From positions 97,595 to 161,594 of the forward strand of contig CACGWZ010000001.1 of NCBI GenBank assembly GCA_902576865.1: a stretch of 64,000 nt of DNA. The letters are read 5' to 3'. The DNA is from an uncultured Fidelibacterota bacterium. GTDB lineage: Bacteria > Fidelibacterota > Marinisomatia > Marinisomatales > Marinisomataceae. The translations under genes and the position numbers were made by a program. Under the pieces are notes generated by a model. The model was not told the DNA's origin. It searched no databases and saw nothing but the letters and a program-made list of their open reading frames with translations. Below, piece by piece: positions 10,251-18,676 of the stretch. Positions within the stretch are counted from its first letter, which is position 1. Every line of letters begins with the position of its first letter.

Positions 10251-11008
10251 ATATTAATCTTAAAATATGGAGGCAGAGCTCTGGCTCAACAAAAGGTATA
10301 TTAAAATCCTATAGGCTTGAAAACATAGATCCAAACATCTCTTTTTTGGAGATGATGGATATTTTAAATATCAAGCTTGTTAAAGAAAAAAAAGATCCAG
10401 TCGCCTTTGATCATGATTGTCGTGAGGGAATTTGTGGATCCTGTGGCTTTATGATTAATGGAAGTCCACATGGACCCCAGAAAGCTACCACCGTATGTCA
10501 GCTTCATATGAGGGCTTTTAGTAATGAAGAAGATATTTTATTAGAGCCATTTAGAGCAGAATCTTTTCCTGTGATAAAAGATCTTTCCGTTGATAGAAAG
10601 GCTTTTGATAGAATTATTTCTTCAGGAGGGTACGTTTCAACAAACACCGGTGAAGCACCCGAGGCAAACTCCATTTCTATTAAAAAAGAGTATGCTGACG
10701 AAGCATTTTTGTCTTCAGCGTGCATAGGGTGTGGTGCCTGTGTAGCAGCTTGTAAAAATTCTTCAGCAATGTTGTTTACTTCAGCAAAAGTTTCACACCT
10801 TTCTTTGTTGCCTCAAGGGCAAAAAGAAGGAAAAGACAGAGTTGCTAAAATGGTTGCAACAATGGATGAAGAAGGTTTTGGTTCATGTACGAATACAGGG
10901 GCTTGCTCAGCAGAGTGTCCAAAGGAAATAGGACAGGTGAACATAGCAAGACTAAACCAAGAATATATATCAAGCTCACTTTCAAGTTTGTTAAAAAAGA
11001 AAGAATGA
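10247..11008 (+). CDS. sdhB: Succinate dehydrogenase iron-sulfur subunit
   Basis: Carries electrons from the flavin to the haems of SdhC. The 253 residues contain a plant-type [2Fe-2S] motif ([20 protein letters not shown] followed by CQLHM) and two bacterial ferredoxin-type clusters: [15 protein letters not shown], then [15 protein letters not shown]. It begins inside the sdhA stop (ATGA, 10247-10250) and its own stop overlaps the start of the FAH-family gene the same way (11005-11008). The four genes are therefore very probably one transcript with coupled translation. Confidence 0.96.
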   Translation: MNINLKIWRQSSGSTKGILKSYRLENIDPNISFLEMMDILNIKLVKEKKDPVAFDHDCREGICGSCGFMINGSPHGPQKATTVCQLHMRAFSNEEDILLEPFRAESFPVIKDLSVDRKAFDRIISSGGYVSTNTGEAPEANSISIKKEYADEAFLSSACIGCGACVAACKNSSAMLFTSAKVSHLSLLPQGQKEGKDRVAKMVATMDEEGFGSCTNTGACSAECPKEIGQVNIARLNQEYISSSLSSLLKKKE

Positions 11009-11619
11009 GAGAAGACTTAAAAATTGAAAACATTTATTGTGTTGGAAGAAATTTTGAAGGACATGCAAAGGAGCTTGGTAACAAAGTTCCAAAATCACCA
11101 CTGATTTTTCAAAAATCGTCTTCTGCTGTGAATACTAAAGACATAATTAAAATTCCAAAAAATCAAATAATAGAACATGAGCTTGAAATAGTTGTTTTGA
11201 TTGGAAAAGACGGATCACCAAAGACTCGCAATGAAGCTAACTCATTTATTTCAGGCTATTCCATAGGCTTAGATTTAACAGATAGAAGACTTCAAACAGA
11301 TCTCAAGAAAAAAGGTTTACCTTGGTTTGCGGCAAAATCATTTAAAGGTTCAGCAGTTTTTAATTCAAATTTCATTAAGCATGAATGCCCAAAAGAGTTT
11401 TATTTAAAAATTAACCAAGAGATAAGACAAGAAGGAAACCTAAAAGACATGATCTTTTCCTTTGAAAGTATTCTTTTACATATATCAAATATTGTTGATC
11501 TCAAAAAGGGAGATATAATATTTACCGGCACGCCAGAAGGCGTTGGTCCATTAGCAAGTGGAGATCAAATTGAAATAGGCTTTAAAGATCACCCATCAAA
11601 AAAGCTTATTGTTATTTAA
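11005..11619 (+). CDS. FAH-family protein, candidate oxaloacetate tautomerase/acylpyruvase
   Basis: A 204-residue fumarylacetoacetate-hydrolase-fold protein. I start it at the ATG overlapping the sdhB stop (ATGA); the frame is open further upstream, inside sdhB, without conservation. Seen: IYCVGRNFEGHAKELGN, SPLIFQKSSSAVN, EHELEIVVLIGK with the metal-binding Glu pair, GLDLTDRRLQ and FTGTPEGVGPLASGDQIEIG. Small members of this family are acylpyruvases, oxaloacetate decarboxylases or oxaloacetate tautomerases. The tautomerases remove enol-oxaloacetate, a tight inhibitor of succinate dehydrogenase. The coupling to sdhB makes that role the best guess, but it is inference. Confidence 0.88.
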   Translation: MREDLKIENIYCVGRNFEGHAKELGNKVPKSPLIFQKSSSAVNTKDIIKIPKNQIIEHELEIVVLIGKDGSPKTRNEANSFISGYSIGLDLTDRRLQTDLKKKGLPWFAAKSFKGSAVFNSNFIKHECPKEFYLKINQEIRQEGNLKDMIFSFESILLHISNIVDLKKGDIIFTGTPEGVGPLASGDQIEIGFKDHPSKKLIVI

Positions 11620-11621
11620 AA

Positions 11622-12335
11622 TTAGTTCTGAAGTTTAAAATTGATCGGGATTGTAATCCAAACCCCAACTTTTGTTTCACGCTGTTTAGCTGGCCTAAAT
11701 CTAGTTTTCCTCAAAGCATCAACCGCTGCTTCGTTTAAACCTGTATTAGGAATACCCTTTAAAACAATTGTTTCTTTGACCTTACCTGTTTTGTCAATAA
11801 AGCACTGAACTAAAACCTGGCCTTCGATACCTGCCTCCTGAGCAATATCGGGGTAGACAGGTTTAATTGGAAAGAGAGGTCTCGGTGGATCATCATAAGG
11901 AATAAATTTAACCTGAGGACCAGATGGAGGTGGGGGTGGAGCATCCCAAGCATCAAAGTTGTCTAAATCTGTTTCTTCAATTGTAAGATCGTCAGCAAGG
12001 TCATCGTCTTCTGACTCAACAGGCACAGAAGGTCTTGCTGGGGGTGGAGGAGTCTCAAACTGTTGAGTTTCTGGTATTTCAATGTTTTCTATAATAATTT
12101 GGCTTTCTGTTTCAATATCAATATTGTTTTCAAATCGCTGCAATGAATAAAATCCTAAAAGCAGTAAAAAGGATGCAAACAAGATACCGACCCTAAGAAC
12201 AGTTGAATATTTTTCTTTTAATGAGTTCTCAAGCAGCTTTGCTCTTTTAAGAAAAAAGTCAACTAGCCTAGAGAATGGATTAAATTTATCCAGCAGTTTT
12301 TTGAGCTCACTCAGCAGTTTTTTGAGCTCATCCAT
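11622..12335 (-). CDS. tonB: Energy transducer TonB
   Basis: Passes proton-motive force from ExbB/ExbD to outer-membrane TonB-dependent receptors. The 237 residues comprise a cytoplasmic N-terminus with a duplicated heptad (ELKKLLS/ELKKLLD) and one transmembrane helix near residues 47-65. A periplasmic linker rich in Pro, Glu and Asp follows (ETPPPPARPSVP, APPPPPSGPQVKF). The C-terminal TonB domain has YPDIAQEAGIEGQVLVQCFI, TGLNEAAVDALRKTRFRPAK and GVWITIPINFKL. It is the last gene of the exb operon and starts on the last base of the exbD2 stop. The obvious client in the window is the receptor at 60.9-63.6 kb. Confidence 0.92.
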   Translation of the reverse strand: MDELKKLLSELKKLLDKFNPFSRLVDFFLKRAKLLENSLKEKYSTVLRVGILFASFLLLLGFYSLQRFENNIDIETESQIIIENIEIPETQQFETPPPPARPSVPVESEDDDLADDLTIEETDLDNFDAWDAPPPPPSGPQVKFIPYDDPPRPLFPIKPVYPDIAQEAGIEGQVLVQCFIDKTGKVKETIVLKGIPNTGLNEAAVDALRKTRFRPAKQRETKVGVWITIPINFKLQN

Positions 12336-12748
12336 TAGTTTGGAGCCTTAACTTTTGTAGAATAGTTTAACTTTAGCGCATCTGCTTTTCGGAGTTCATT
12401 ATGAATGTCAGAAATAATTTCCATTCTAGCAGCCTGGTCAGCTTTTAGAGAAACTGTAAGCTGAGGATCAGACGCTCTTTTCTCATACATAACATGTCTT
12501 ACATCATCATTGTTATAAAGCTTATCTTCAATTGAAATTAATCCGTCTTTTGATACCCAAATGTCTGACGTATGCCTTTTTGATTCAAGTTTTTCAATTC
12601 TTTCTGCCTTTGGTAGCGATACTGGTAGACCAGAAAATTGTCTTAAGACAGTAGTTACCATAAAGAAAATTAAAAGCATGAAAATAATATCAGGCATTGA
12701 GGATGTTGATATTTTTGACTCTACTCCTGATTTTCTTCTAAACTTCAT
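12335..12748 (-). CDS. exbD: ExbD/TolR family protein, second copy
   Basis: 137 residues: a short basic cytoplasmic segment (MKFRRKSGVESKI), one transmembrane helix (SMPDIIFMLLIFFMVTTVL) with the proton-relay Asp in PDIIF, then a periplasmic ExbD domain. The N-terminal SGVESKISTSSMPDI pattern resembles second ExbD copies of Bacteroidetes-type operons. It overlaps both neighbours by one base (TAATG-type junctions), so expression should be coordinated. Paired ExbDs in one operon are thought to form mixed complexes; whether they do here is not visible. Confidence 0.9.
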   Translation of the reverse strand: MKFRRKSGVESKISTSSMPDIIFMLLIFFMVTTVLRQFSGLPVSLPKAERIEKLESKRHTSDIWVSKDGLISIEDKLYNNDDVRHVMYEKRASDPQLTVSLKADQAARMEIISDIHNELRKADALKLNYSTKVKAPN

Positions 12749-13146
12749 TATTCTGTCTCCGCAATTGATATTCTAGTTGCATTTGCAATCTTTAATTGAT
12801 CTAATACCTCAACATAAACGTCATATTCCGCTTTTTCATGAGCCTTAACAGAAACAATAAGCTTGTCATTAGCTCGGATTTCTTCTTTAACTCGTCTACT
12901 CAAATCCTTCATTTCTACAGGCTCACCTCCAAGCAGCACACTACCTGATGCACTGATTAGACAGTTAAGAATATTTTTTTTATTGATTTCAAGTTCTTGA
13001 CCCTCTGCCGGAAGAATTATTCCTAGACCTTTATCCATATCTATAGTTGTGGTAACTAGGAAGAATACTAACAGAAGAAATGCTATATCAGCCATTCCAC
13101 CCTCCGGAATAGCGCCAACGCGGGCTTTTCGTTCTCTAAGAGCCAT
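12748..13146 (-). CDS. exbD: ExbD/TolR family protein, first copy
   Basis: 132 residues with the same plan as its neighbour: RERKARVGAIPEGGMADIAF at the N-terminus, a transmembrane helix (ADIAFLLLVFFLVTTTI) with the conserved membrane Asp, and a periplasmic domain ending TRISIAETE. It diverges strongly from the second copy, so the pair is an old duplication rather than a recent tandem copy. It follows exbB after three bases and overlaps the second exbD by one base. Confidence 0.9.
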   Translation of the reverse strand: MALRERKARVGAIPEGGMADIAFLLLVFFLVTTTIDMDKGLGIILPAEGQELEINKKNILNCLISASGSVLLGGEPVEMKDLSRRVKEEIRANDKLIVSVKAHEKAEYDVYVEVLDQLKIANATRISIAETE

Positions 13147-13149
13147 ATT

Positions 13150-13755
13150 TTACTTTGATTCTCTTAATAAGTCCGTTATTTCTATAGATCTTTCTTCCAT
13201 ATCTAAAACCATTCCATCTATCATTGAAGAGAAGAAGTTTTGAGCAATTTGGATGATCATAGCAACGATAAGTCCAAAAGCTGTTGTTAAAAGAGCTTGA
13301 GAAATACCAACAGCAACAACTGCTGGGGAAATATCATTGGCAGCAGCAATAGCATCAAATGCAAAAATCATACCTGCAACTGTACCTGTAAAACCCATCA
13401 TAGGAGCAATTGCAATAATTGCTGTTAACCAACCCATATTTTTTTCTAGAAAAGCCATCTCCAAAGACCCAGCATTTTCGATTGCTTTTTCAATTTGTTC
13501 AGGACCTTTTCCGACTTTAGATAAACCAGCCTTACAAATGTTTGAAACCGGCCCATCCTGTTCAGCACAAACATCCATAGCTTTTTTAGATCCGCCAGAC
13601 TTTAAAGCTCCTCTTAAAGAGTCCATAAAACCATCAGAATCTACTTGAGATTGATTGAGCGAATAAAACCTTTCTCCTACAAGACCGAGCCCTGCAAGTA
13701 GTAAGAGTAAAATTGGCCACATGAAGGGGCCACCCTCTAAAAATAATTCTACCAT
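13150..13755 (-). CDS. exbB: ExbB/TolQ/MotA proton-channel family protein
   Basis: Inner-membrane channel subunit that, with ExbD, energises TonB. It has 201 residues: helix one near residues 12-28 (PFMWPILLLLLAGLGLV), a cytoplasmic loop, then helices two and three (MGWLTAIIAIAPMMGFTGTV and VGISQALLTTAFGLIVAMII) with the conserved Thr in LTTAFGL. An AGGAGG ribosome site lies just upstream on the minus strand. It is first in the operon exbB-exbD-exbD-tonB, with 72 bases separating it from the end of lpxK. Confidence 0.92.
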   Translation of the reverse strand: MVELFLEGGPFMWPILLLLLAGLGLVGERFYSLNQSQVDSDGFMDSLRGALKSGGSKKAMDVCAEQDGPVSNICKAGLSKVGKGPEQIEKAIENAGSLEMAFLEKNMGWLTAIIAIAPMMGFTGTVAGMIFAFDAIAAANDISPAVVAVGISQALLTTAFGLIVAMIIQIAQNFFSSMIDGMVLDMEERSIEITDLLRESK

Positions 13756-13827
13756 TTAAATCCTCCTAATGTGTTAAATGTTCAAAAACTTAGCTTATTA
13801 CATATCCAATGTCAATGGTGTAAAAAT

Positions 13828-14853
13828 TTACATCAAACGACCTAAAATATCCTGTTCAATTTCTTTTGATATTTCATGTTTCATAACAATGGCGTTAATA
13901 TCAATTTTAAGGTCTTGTTTGAATTCTATAAGCTTTACAAAGTCTTTTTCTGTACAAACAATATGTTTCAAATTCTCTTTCAACGCAAGGCGGTTAATCT
14001 TTTCTATATCATGAAAGGAAAAAGGCCAGTGATCAGGAAAGATCAGCTTTTTATCTACATTGATGTTAATACGTTCAAGCGTTTTTGAAAAACTCAAAGG
14101 ATCCCCTATAGAGCAAACAGAAACAATGCCTGACTTATTAGCTAAGCTATGAATATTTTTTATGGTGCTGGAAGATAGAACTTCTTGCTTAATCTTTAGA
14201 TCCATTTTGTAATCAGATATAAGGCCAGTATTTTTAATTAAATTATTTTTAGTAGAAATTGTAATATCAGCCCTTTTTAAATAACAAAACGGCTCTCTTA
14301 ATAACCCATACGGATAGACAAGATGACACTTCTTGTTCTGATTTTCAGGGCCAAGTAAAACAATATCAATATTTCTGCCAATCCTTCTGTGTTGAAATCC
14401 ATCATCTAGCAAAATTATATTACACCCCATATTTGATAGTTGTTTTGCAGCATAGATCTTGTCTAGAGAAACAAAAATGCGGGTATTTGAAGAGGTATTA
14501 TTTTTTAGAATAACCACCTCATCTCCACATTCTTTCCAGCTTTGATTTTTAAGCAAAAAGCTATTTGAAATATTTTCTCTACCGTGGCCTCTAGTTACAA
14601 TACCAACAGTATAACCATTTCTTTCTAAAAAGTTTGCTATTGCAATAGTTGTTGGTGTTTTTCCGGTTCCACCAAGAGCAATATTTCCAACGCTAATTAC
14701 CTTGGCATCAACTTTTTCCCCTTTTAAAAATCCAAAATCATATAAAAAATTTTTTAAAAAAATAAAGATTAAGTGAACAGGAAAGACAAATAATAAAGCC
14801 GATAAAGCGTGCGTAAGAAGCTTGTTGTTCATGGTTATGTGTATGTTATTCAT
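13828..14853 (-). CDS. lpxK: Tetraacyldisaccharide 4'-kinase
   Basis: Phosphorylates the 4' position of the lipid A disaccharide at the inner membrane. Seen: an N-terminal hydrophobic helix, VISVGNIALGGTGKTP with the Walker A loop, IVTRGHGRENIS, GDEVVILKNN, NIILLDDGFQHRRIGRNID and CTEKDFVKL. I prefer the ATG at 14853, which overlaps the preceding stop as ATGAATAA, exactly like the junctions upstream. The open frame extends to 14871, and an ATG at 14832 is also possible. With the chosen start it has 341 residues, in the usual range. It ends the ychF-to-lpxK operon. Confidence 0.93.
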   Translation of the reverse strand: MNNIHITMNNKLLTHALSALLFVFPVHLIFIFLKNFLYDFGFLKGEKVDAKVISVGNIALGGTGKTPTTIAIANFLERNGYTVGIVTRGHGRENISNSFLLKNQSWKECGDEVVILKNNTSSNTRIFVSLDKIYAAKQLSNMGCNIILLDDGFQHRRIGRNIDIVLLGPENQNKKCHLVYPYGLLREPFCYLKRADITISTKNNLIKNTGLISDYKMDLKIKQEVLSSSTIKNIHSLANKSGIVSVCSIGDPLSFSKTLERININVDKKLIFPDHWPFSFHDIEKINRLALKENLKHIVCTEKDFVKLIEFKQDLKIDINAIVMKHEISKEIEQDILGRLM

Positions 14854-15466
14854 GGTTGCTTGCAACTTCATCCACTTTTTTTAAGGCATCTTCAATTTTT
14901 TGTACGCCAGCTTTAATACTTTCATTTTCTTTGAAGTATAGCGGCTGTCCAATTACCACCCGCATTTTTGAAAACGGCTTGCTAAAGTAGAATGTGTGCC
15001 AATTTTTAAATTTCCAACTTTTTTTAACATCAACAATCACAGGAACAACAGGACGTTGAGAATTTTGTGCAAGTTGGAAGGCTCCTGGCTTAACTTTATG
15101 TTCTGGTCCGGTAGGCCCATCAGGTGTGATTACAAGTTTTCCTGAAGGGTTTAATGAAAAGAATTGATACATCTTTTCCATAGCTTCTTTACCCCCACGA
15201 TTGCTTGATCCTCTGAAAAGATTGTACCCAAATTTCTTTGAAATATTGGATATAATATCACCGTCCCTACTTTGACTAATAAGAACATGATAGCCTCTTT
15301 GACGAAAATGTTCCATTACACCAAGACATTTACCGTGCCAAGTAACCAAAATGAATGAATTAACATCGCTAATATTTTCATTACCAATAATCGTTGTTCT
15401 ATTGAATCGATATGCGATAAATATTAAAAAATGTAATAACTTGGTTTTTATAAAAAACTTAATCAT
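14846..15466 (-). CDS. DUF374-family lysophospholipid acyltransferase-like protein
   Basis: A predicted membrane-associated acyltransferase of 206 residues. Seen: LVTWHGKCLGVMEHF at the position of the family's HxxxxD-like box, SQSRDGDIISNISKKFGYN, RGSSNRGGKEAM, VITPDGPTGPEHKVKPGAF and RPVVPVIVDVKKSWKFKNW. The start at 15466 forms an ATGATTAA overlap with the lpxB stop; the frame extends upstream to 15502 inside lpxB. DUF374 genes commonly sit beside lpxB/lpxK/waaA, so a role in lipid A or lipid transport is likely. The precise acyl transfer is not known to me. No waaA is seen here. Confidence 0.85.
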   Translation of the reverse strand: MIKFFIKTKLLHFLIFIAYRFNRTTIIGNENISDVNSFILVTWHGKCLGVMEHFRQRGYHVLISQSRDGDIISNISKKFGYNLFRGSSNRGGKEAMEKMYQFFSLNPSGKLVITPDGPTGPEHKVKPGAFQLAQNSQRPVVPVIVDVKKSWKFKNWHTFYFSKPFSKMRVVIGQPLYFKENESIKAGVQKIEDALKKVDEVASNHE

Positions 15467-16562
15467 AAATATATTTTGCTGCTGAATCATAGACATTATC
15501 ATTAGTTTTTAACTTTTCAATCAACTGGTTGTACTTTTTAATAATTGCATCGTGGTTTTCATTTTTAAGCAATTTATTTATTCCATTTGAAAGATTTTTT
15601 GGAAGCATTTTTTTCTGGAGAAATTCATCAACAATCGTTTCTTCAGCAATTAGGTTTACAAGAGAAAAGTGTTCAACTTTTGATAACATCTGAGCAACAA
15701 TCCATGTCAAAGTTGATAGTTTATAACAAACTATCATTGGACATTTTAACATTGCTGTTTCCAAAGTGGCTGTGCCAGAGCATACAATAGCAGCATCTGC
15801 TACACCGATAGCCTCATATTGGTTTTCGTTAATTTTAATTACATCAGTATTTGTTTTGATTTCAACATTTTCCCCCTCGAGTAAAATAAAACTTAAATTT
15901 TTATGTTCATGTTGCAGAATTTCCACTGTTTTTTCAAAAATTTTCCAATGTCTTTTGATTTCAATTGATCTACTTCCAGGCATTAGTACAATAATTTTAT
16001 TTTTTTCAGGAATACTGTGTTTTTGGCAAAATGTGTATCTATCGAAAGTTAAGTTACTTAAATCTGAAAGTGGGTGTCCCGCATAGTGCACATCAATACC
16101 CCTTTGTGAAAACCAATTTTTTTCAAATGGAATGATGCTTATTAGTTTTCTACAGTATTGCTCTAATATTTTACTTCGTGATTCTTTCCAGGCCCAGACT
16201 TGAGGAAGTATAAAATATGTAATATCAAAATTCAGCGCGTGGAGTTTTTTTGCTAATCTCAAGTTAAAGCCAGGATAATCAATGAGAATCACCTTATTAG
16301 GCCTCAGCTTTTTAATTTCTTCAACTGTACTATTAAAAATTTTTTTTATTCTTGAATAATGCTTAATAACCTCAAAAATCCCAATGATATTTAAATTTTT
16401 AATGTGCTCAGTTAATTGTAAACCTTCGCTCTGCATTCTGTTACCACCAACACCAAAAAATTCGGTATGTGGATTAATTTTTTTTATAGACTCCATTAGT
16501 TTAGCACCATGTAAATCTCCAGAATCCTCACCAGAAATAATAAAAATTTTTTCTCTATTCAT
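15459..16562 (-). CDS. lpxB: Lipid-A-disaccharide synthase
   Basis: A GT19 glycosyltransferase joining lipid X and UDP-2,3-diacylglucosamine into the beta-1,6 disaccharide. The 367 residues show IISGEDSGDLHGAKLMESI at the N-terminus, FFGVGGNRMQSEGL, LIDYPGFNLRLAKKLH, YFILPQVWAWKESR, GHPLSDL, VLMPGSRSIEIKRHW, CSGTATLETAML and MIVCYKLSTLTWIVAQML, all expected for LpxB. Its start overlaps the upstream oxidoreductase stop as ATGAATAG (16555-16562) and its stop overlaps the DUF374 start. Confidence 0.96.
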   Translation of the reverse strand: MNREKIFIISGEDSGDLHGAKLMESIKKINPHTEFFGVGGNRMQSEGLQLTEHIKNLNIIGIFEVIKHYSRIKKIFNSTVEEIKKLRPNKVILIDYPGFNLRLAKKLHALNFDITYFILPQVWAWKESRSKILEQYCRKLISIIPFEKNWFSQRGIDVHYAGHPLSDLSNLTFDRYTFCQKHSIPEKNKIIVLMPGSRSIEIKRHWKIFEKTVEILQHEHKNLSFILLEGENVEIKTNTDVIKINENQYEAIGVADAAIVCSGTATLETAMLKCPMIVCYKLSTLTWIVAQMLSKVEHFSLVNLIAEETIVDEFLQKKMLPKNLSNGINKLLKNENHDAIIKKYNQLIEKLKTNDNVYDSAAKYIYD

Positions 16563-17538
16563 TCAAAAATATTTTGTTTTCAATTTGTAATGCTATTTCT
16601 AAGGCATTTGCACCAGCCTGTCCATCAACGTTTGGTTTTGACCTTGAATTAATGCAATGAATGAAGTCATTGATTTCTTCAAGTAAAGCATCTTTATTTT
16701 CTGGAATGAATTTTTCATAATAAAGAGTTTTTAATCCCGCATTGGTCTCTACTTCTTGTGATTTTAGCTCTTCGGAAAACATATTATGATGTTTTAAACC
16801 GTATAATTCAATTTGGGGAATCATTAGATCCGTAATACTATAAAAATTTTTCTGATATGTTCTTATTTTACGAACATAGTTTTGAGCAATTCTGCTTGAC
16901 TTTAAGTTAGCAACAACACCATTTTGAAATTTTATATGAGCATGAGCTAAGTCAATAGAGTTGCTCATCATTTTTGCTCCACTTGCTTGAATACTTTCTA
17001 CAGGGCTGTTTACCATTTCTAAAATCAAGTCTATATCATGAACCATTAAATCAAGAACAACAGGTACTTCTGTTCCTCTAGCTTGAAACGGTGCTAGCCT
17101 TTCAATTTCAATATAATGTGGACTATCAACCAATTCCTTAAGCTTGTTGATTGTAGGATTAAATCTTTCAATGTGACCAACCTGAACAATACATTCATTT
17201 GTTTTTGCAAGGTTAATTAGCGATAAAGCCTCTTCAACTGTATTGGTTATAGGTTTTTCAATGAAAACATCCTTCTTTTGTTTTAAAAATTTTCTGGCAA
17301 TATCAAAATGCGTATTAGTGGGGGTAACTATGTTTACAGCCTCACACGAAGAGATTAGTTCTTCAAGACTTTGGAGAGGCCTTACAGAAAATTCATCACA
17401 TATATTTTTTAAAGAATCTTCATTTACATCGAAAACACCAACGAAATCAACACCCTTATGGTTTGATAGATGCTTAATGTGATGTTTTCCAAGATGGCCC
17501 GCGCCAACAACACCAATTTTAGGTTTCTTATCGCTCAT
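16555..17538 (-). CDS. Gfo/Idh/MocA family oxidoreductase, candidate sugar-nucleotide 3-dehydrogenase
   Basis: A 327-residue NAD(P)-dependent enzyme: Rossmann motif GVVGAGHLGKHH, then IVTPTNTHFDIA, then DVFIEKPITNT with the Glu-Lys-Pro of the active site, then VGHIERFNP and VVLDLMVHDIDLILEMV with the catalytic-region His. It lies between ychF and lpxB with overlapping ends. GnnA, which oxidises UDP-GlcNAc at C3 for a 3-amino lipid A sugar, is a Gfo/Idh/MocA protein found in lpx clusters of Acidithiobacillus and Leptospira. GnnA is thus a reasonable guess, and a WbpB-like role is an alternative. Specificity is not provable here. Confidence 0.85.
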   Translation of the reverse strand: MSDKKPKIGVVGAGHLGKHHIKHLSNHKGVDFVGVFDVNEDSLKNICDEFSVRPLQSLEELISSCEAVNIVTPTNTHFDIARKFLKQKKDVFIEKPITNTVEEALSLINLAKTNECIVQVGHIERFNPTINKLKELVDSPHYIEIERLAPFQARGTEVPVVLDLMVHDIDLILEMVNSPVESIQASGAKMMSNSIDLAHAHIKFQNGVVANLKSSRIAQNYVRKIRTYQKNFYSITDLMIPQIELYGLKHHNMFSEELKSQEVETNAGLKTLYYEKFIPENKDALLEEINDFIHCINSRSKPNVDGQAGANALEIALQIENKIFLNE

Positions 17539-18626
17539 TGTCCTTTAATGAAGTATGCAATATCTCCTTCTTGCATAATATAGTCTCTTCCTACCATTTT
17601 CACCAAGCCCATTGTTTTTAATTCGTTAATTTTTTCTCGGTTATTAATTGCGTCTTCATATGTGTAAATTTCGGCTTTAATAAATTTAGTCGCGAAATCA
17701 GAATGAATCTCTCCTGCAGCTTCAACAGCTTGTGCTCCTTTTTTCATCGTCCACGCACGAACTTCTTTTTCACCACAAGTGAAAAAAGTATTAAGGCCTA
17801 GGGTGTCGTAAGCTTCTCGAATAAGTAAATCAAGCCCGCTTTCCTTAATTCCGTAATCATCAAGAATAAGTTTTTTTTCTTTTTCACTAAAATCTGCCAT
17901 TTCAGACTCAAGTTTTCCATTTATTTCAATTATTGAAGACCTATTCTTTTTTGCAACCTCAGTAACATCATGAAATAAATTTATGTTCTTGATTTCATCA
18001 TCAATGTTGGCAACATATATCATAGGTTTGTCTGTTAGAAGAAATAGATTTTTGATAATAGGATCTTCTTTTGAATTTCTTGGAAATGAACGAGCAGCAA
18101 GACCATTGTTCATATGATTTAAAAGGTTTGTTAAAACTTCTTCTGCCAACCTTCCTTCTGGTTTATTTGCTTTAATAAGTTTAACGTTTTTTTCAAGACT
18201 TCTTTCAACTGTTTTTATATCTGCTAAGATGAGCTCAGTATTGATAATTTCTATGTCATCTAAAGGATTGACTCTGTTTTCTACATGAGTAATATTGTCA
18301 TCATTAAAAAAACGAACGACCTGTATAATTACATTCACTGATCTTATTTGAGAAAGAAATTGATTTCCTAAGCCTTCACCCTGGTGTGCATTTTTAACCA
18401 AACCAGCAATGTCGATAAACTCAACAGTATTATGAATTGTTTTTTCAGGGTTAAATATTTGTGTGAGCTTTTCAAGCCTTTCATCAGGCACCTCCACGAT
18501 TCCAGTGTTGGGCTCAATGGTACAAAATGGATAATTTTCAGCAGCAATATTATTTTTGCTTAAAGCATTAAATAATGTTGATTTACCCACATTTGGAAGT
18601 CCTACAAATCCACAGTTTAAATTCAT
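17535..18626 (-). CDS. ychF: Redox-regulated ATPase/GTPase YchF (OLA1 family)
   Basis: A ribosome- and stress-associated P-loop NTPase of 363 residues. Seen: FVGLPNVGKSTLFNAL (Walker A), ENYPFCTIEPNTGIVEVPDE, DIAGLVKNAHQGEGLGNQFL, then the non-canonical specificity loop region YVANIDDE (family NxxE rather than NKxD). TCGEKEVRAWTMKKG, AAGEIHSDFATKFIKAEI and a C-terminal TGS-like domain ending EGDIAYFIKGQ complete it. It is the first gene of the operon running into the lipid A genes, with a 4-base ATGA overlap. It diverges from the FabI-like gene with 50 bases between starts. Confidence 0.95.
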   Translation of the reverse strand: MNLNCGFVGLPNVGKSTLFNALSKNNIAAENYPFCTIEPNTGIVEVPDERLEKLTQIFNPEKTIHNTVEFIDIAGLVKNAHQGEGLGNQFLSQIRSVNVIIQVVRFFNDDNITHVENRVNPLDDIEIINTELILADIKTVERSLEKNVKLIKANKPEGRLAEEVLTNLLNHMNNGLAARSFPRNSKEDPIIKNLFLLTDKPMIYVANIDDEIKNINLFHDVTEVAKKNRSSIIEINGKLESEMADFSEKEKKLILDDYGIKESGLDLLIREAYDTLGLNTFFTCGEKEVRAWTMKKGAQAVEAAGEIHSDFATKFIKAEIYTYEDAINNREKINELKTMGLVKMVGRDYIMQEGDIAYFIKGQ

Positions 18627-18676
18627 TGTGAGAATATAATACTTAATTGAATGAGTATTTATTAAATTGAAATCTT

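Noticed and set aside
10885..11004. Upstream extension of the FAH-family gene inside sdhB
   Set aside because: Family homology starts at the ATG at 11005, which overlaps the sdhB stop.
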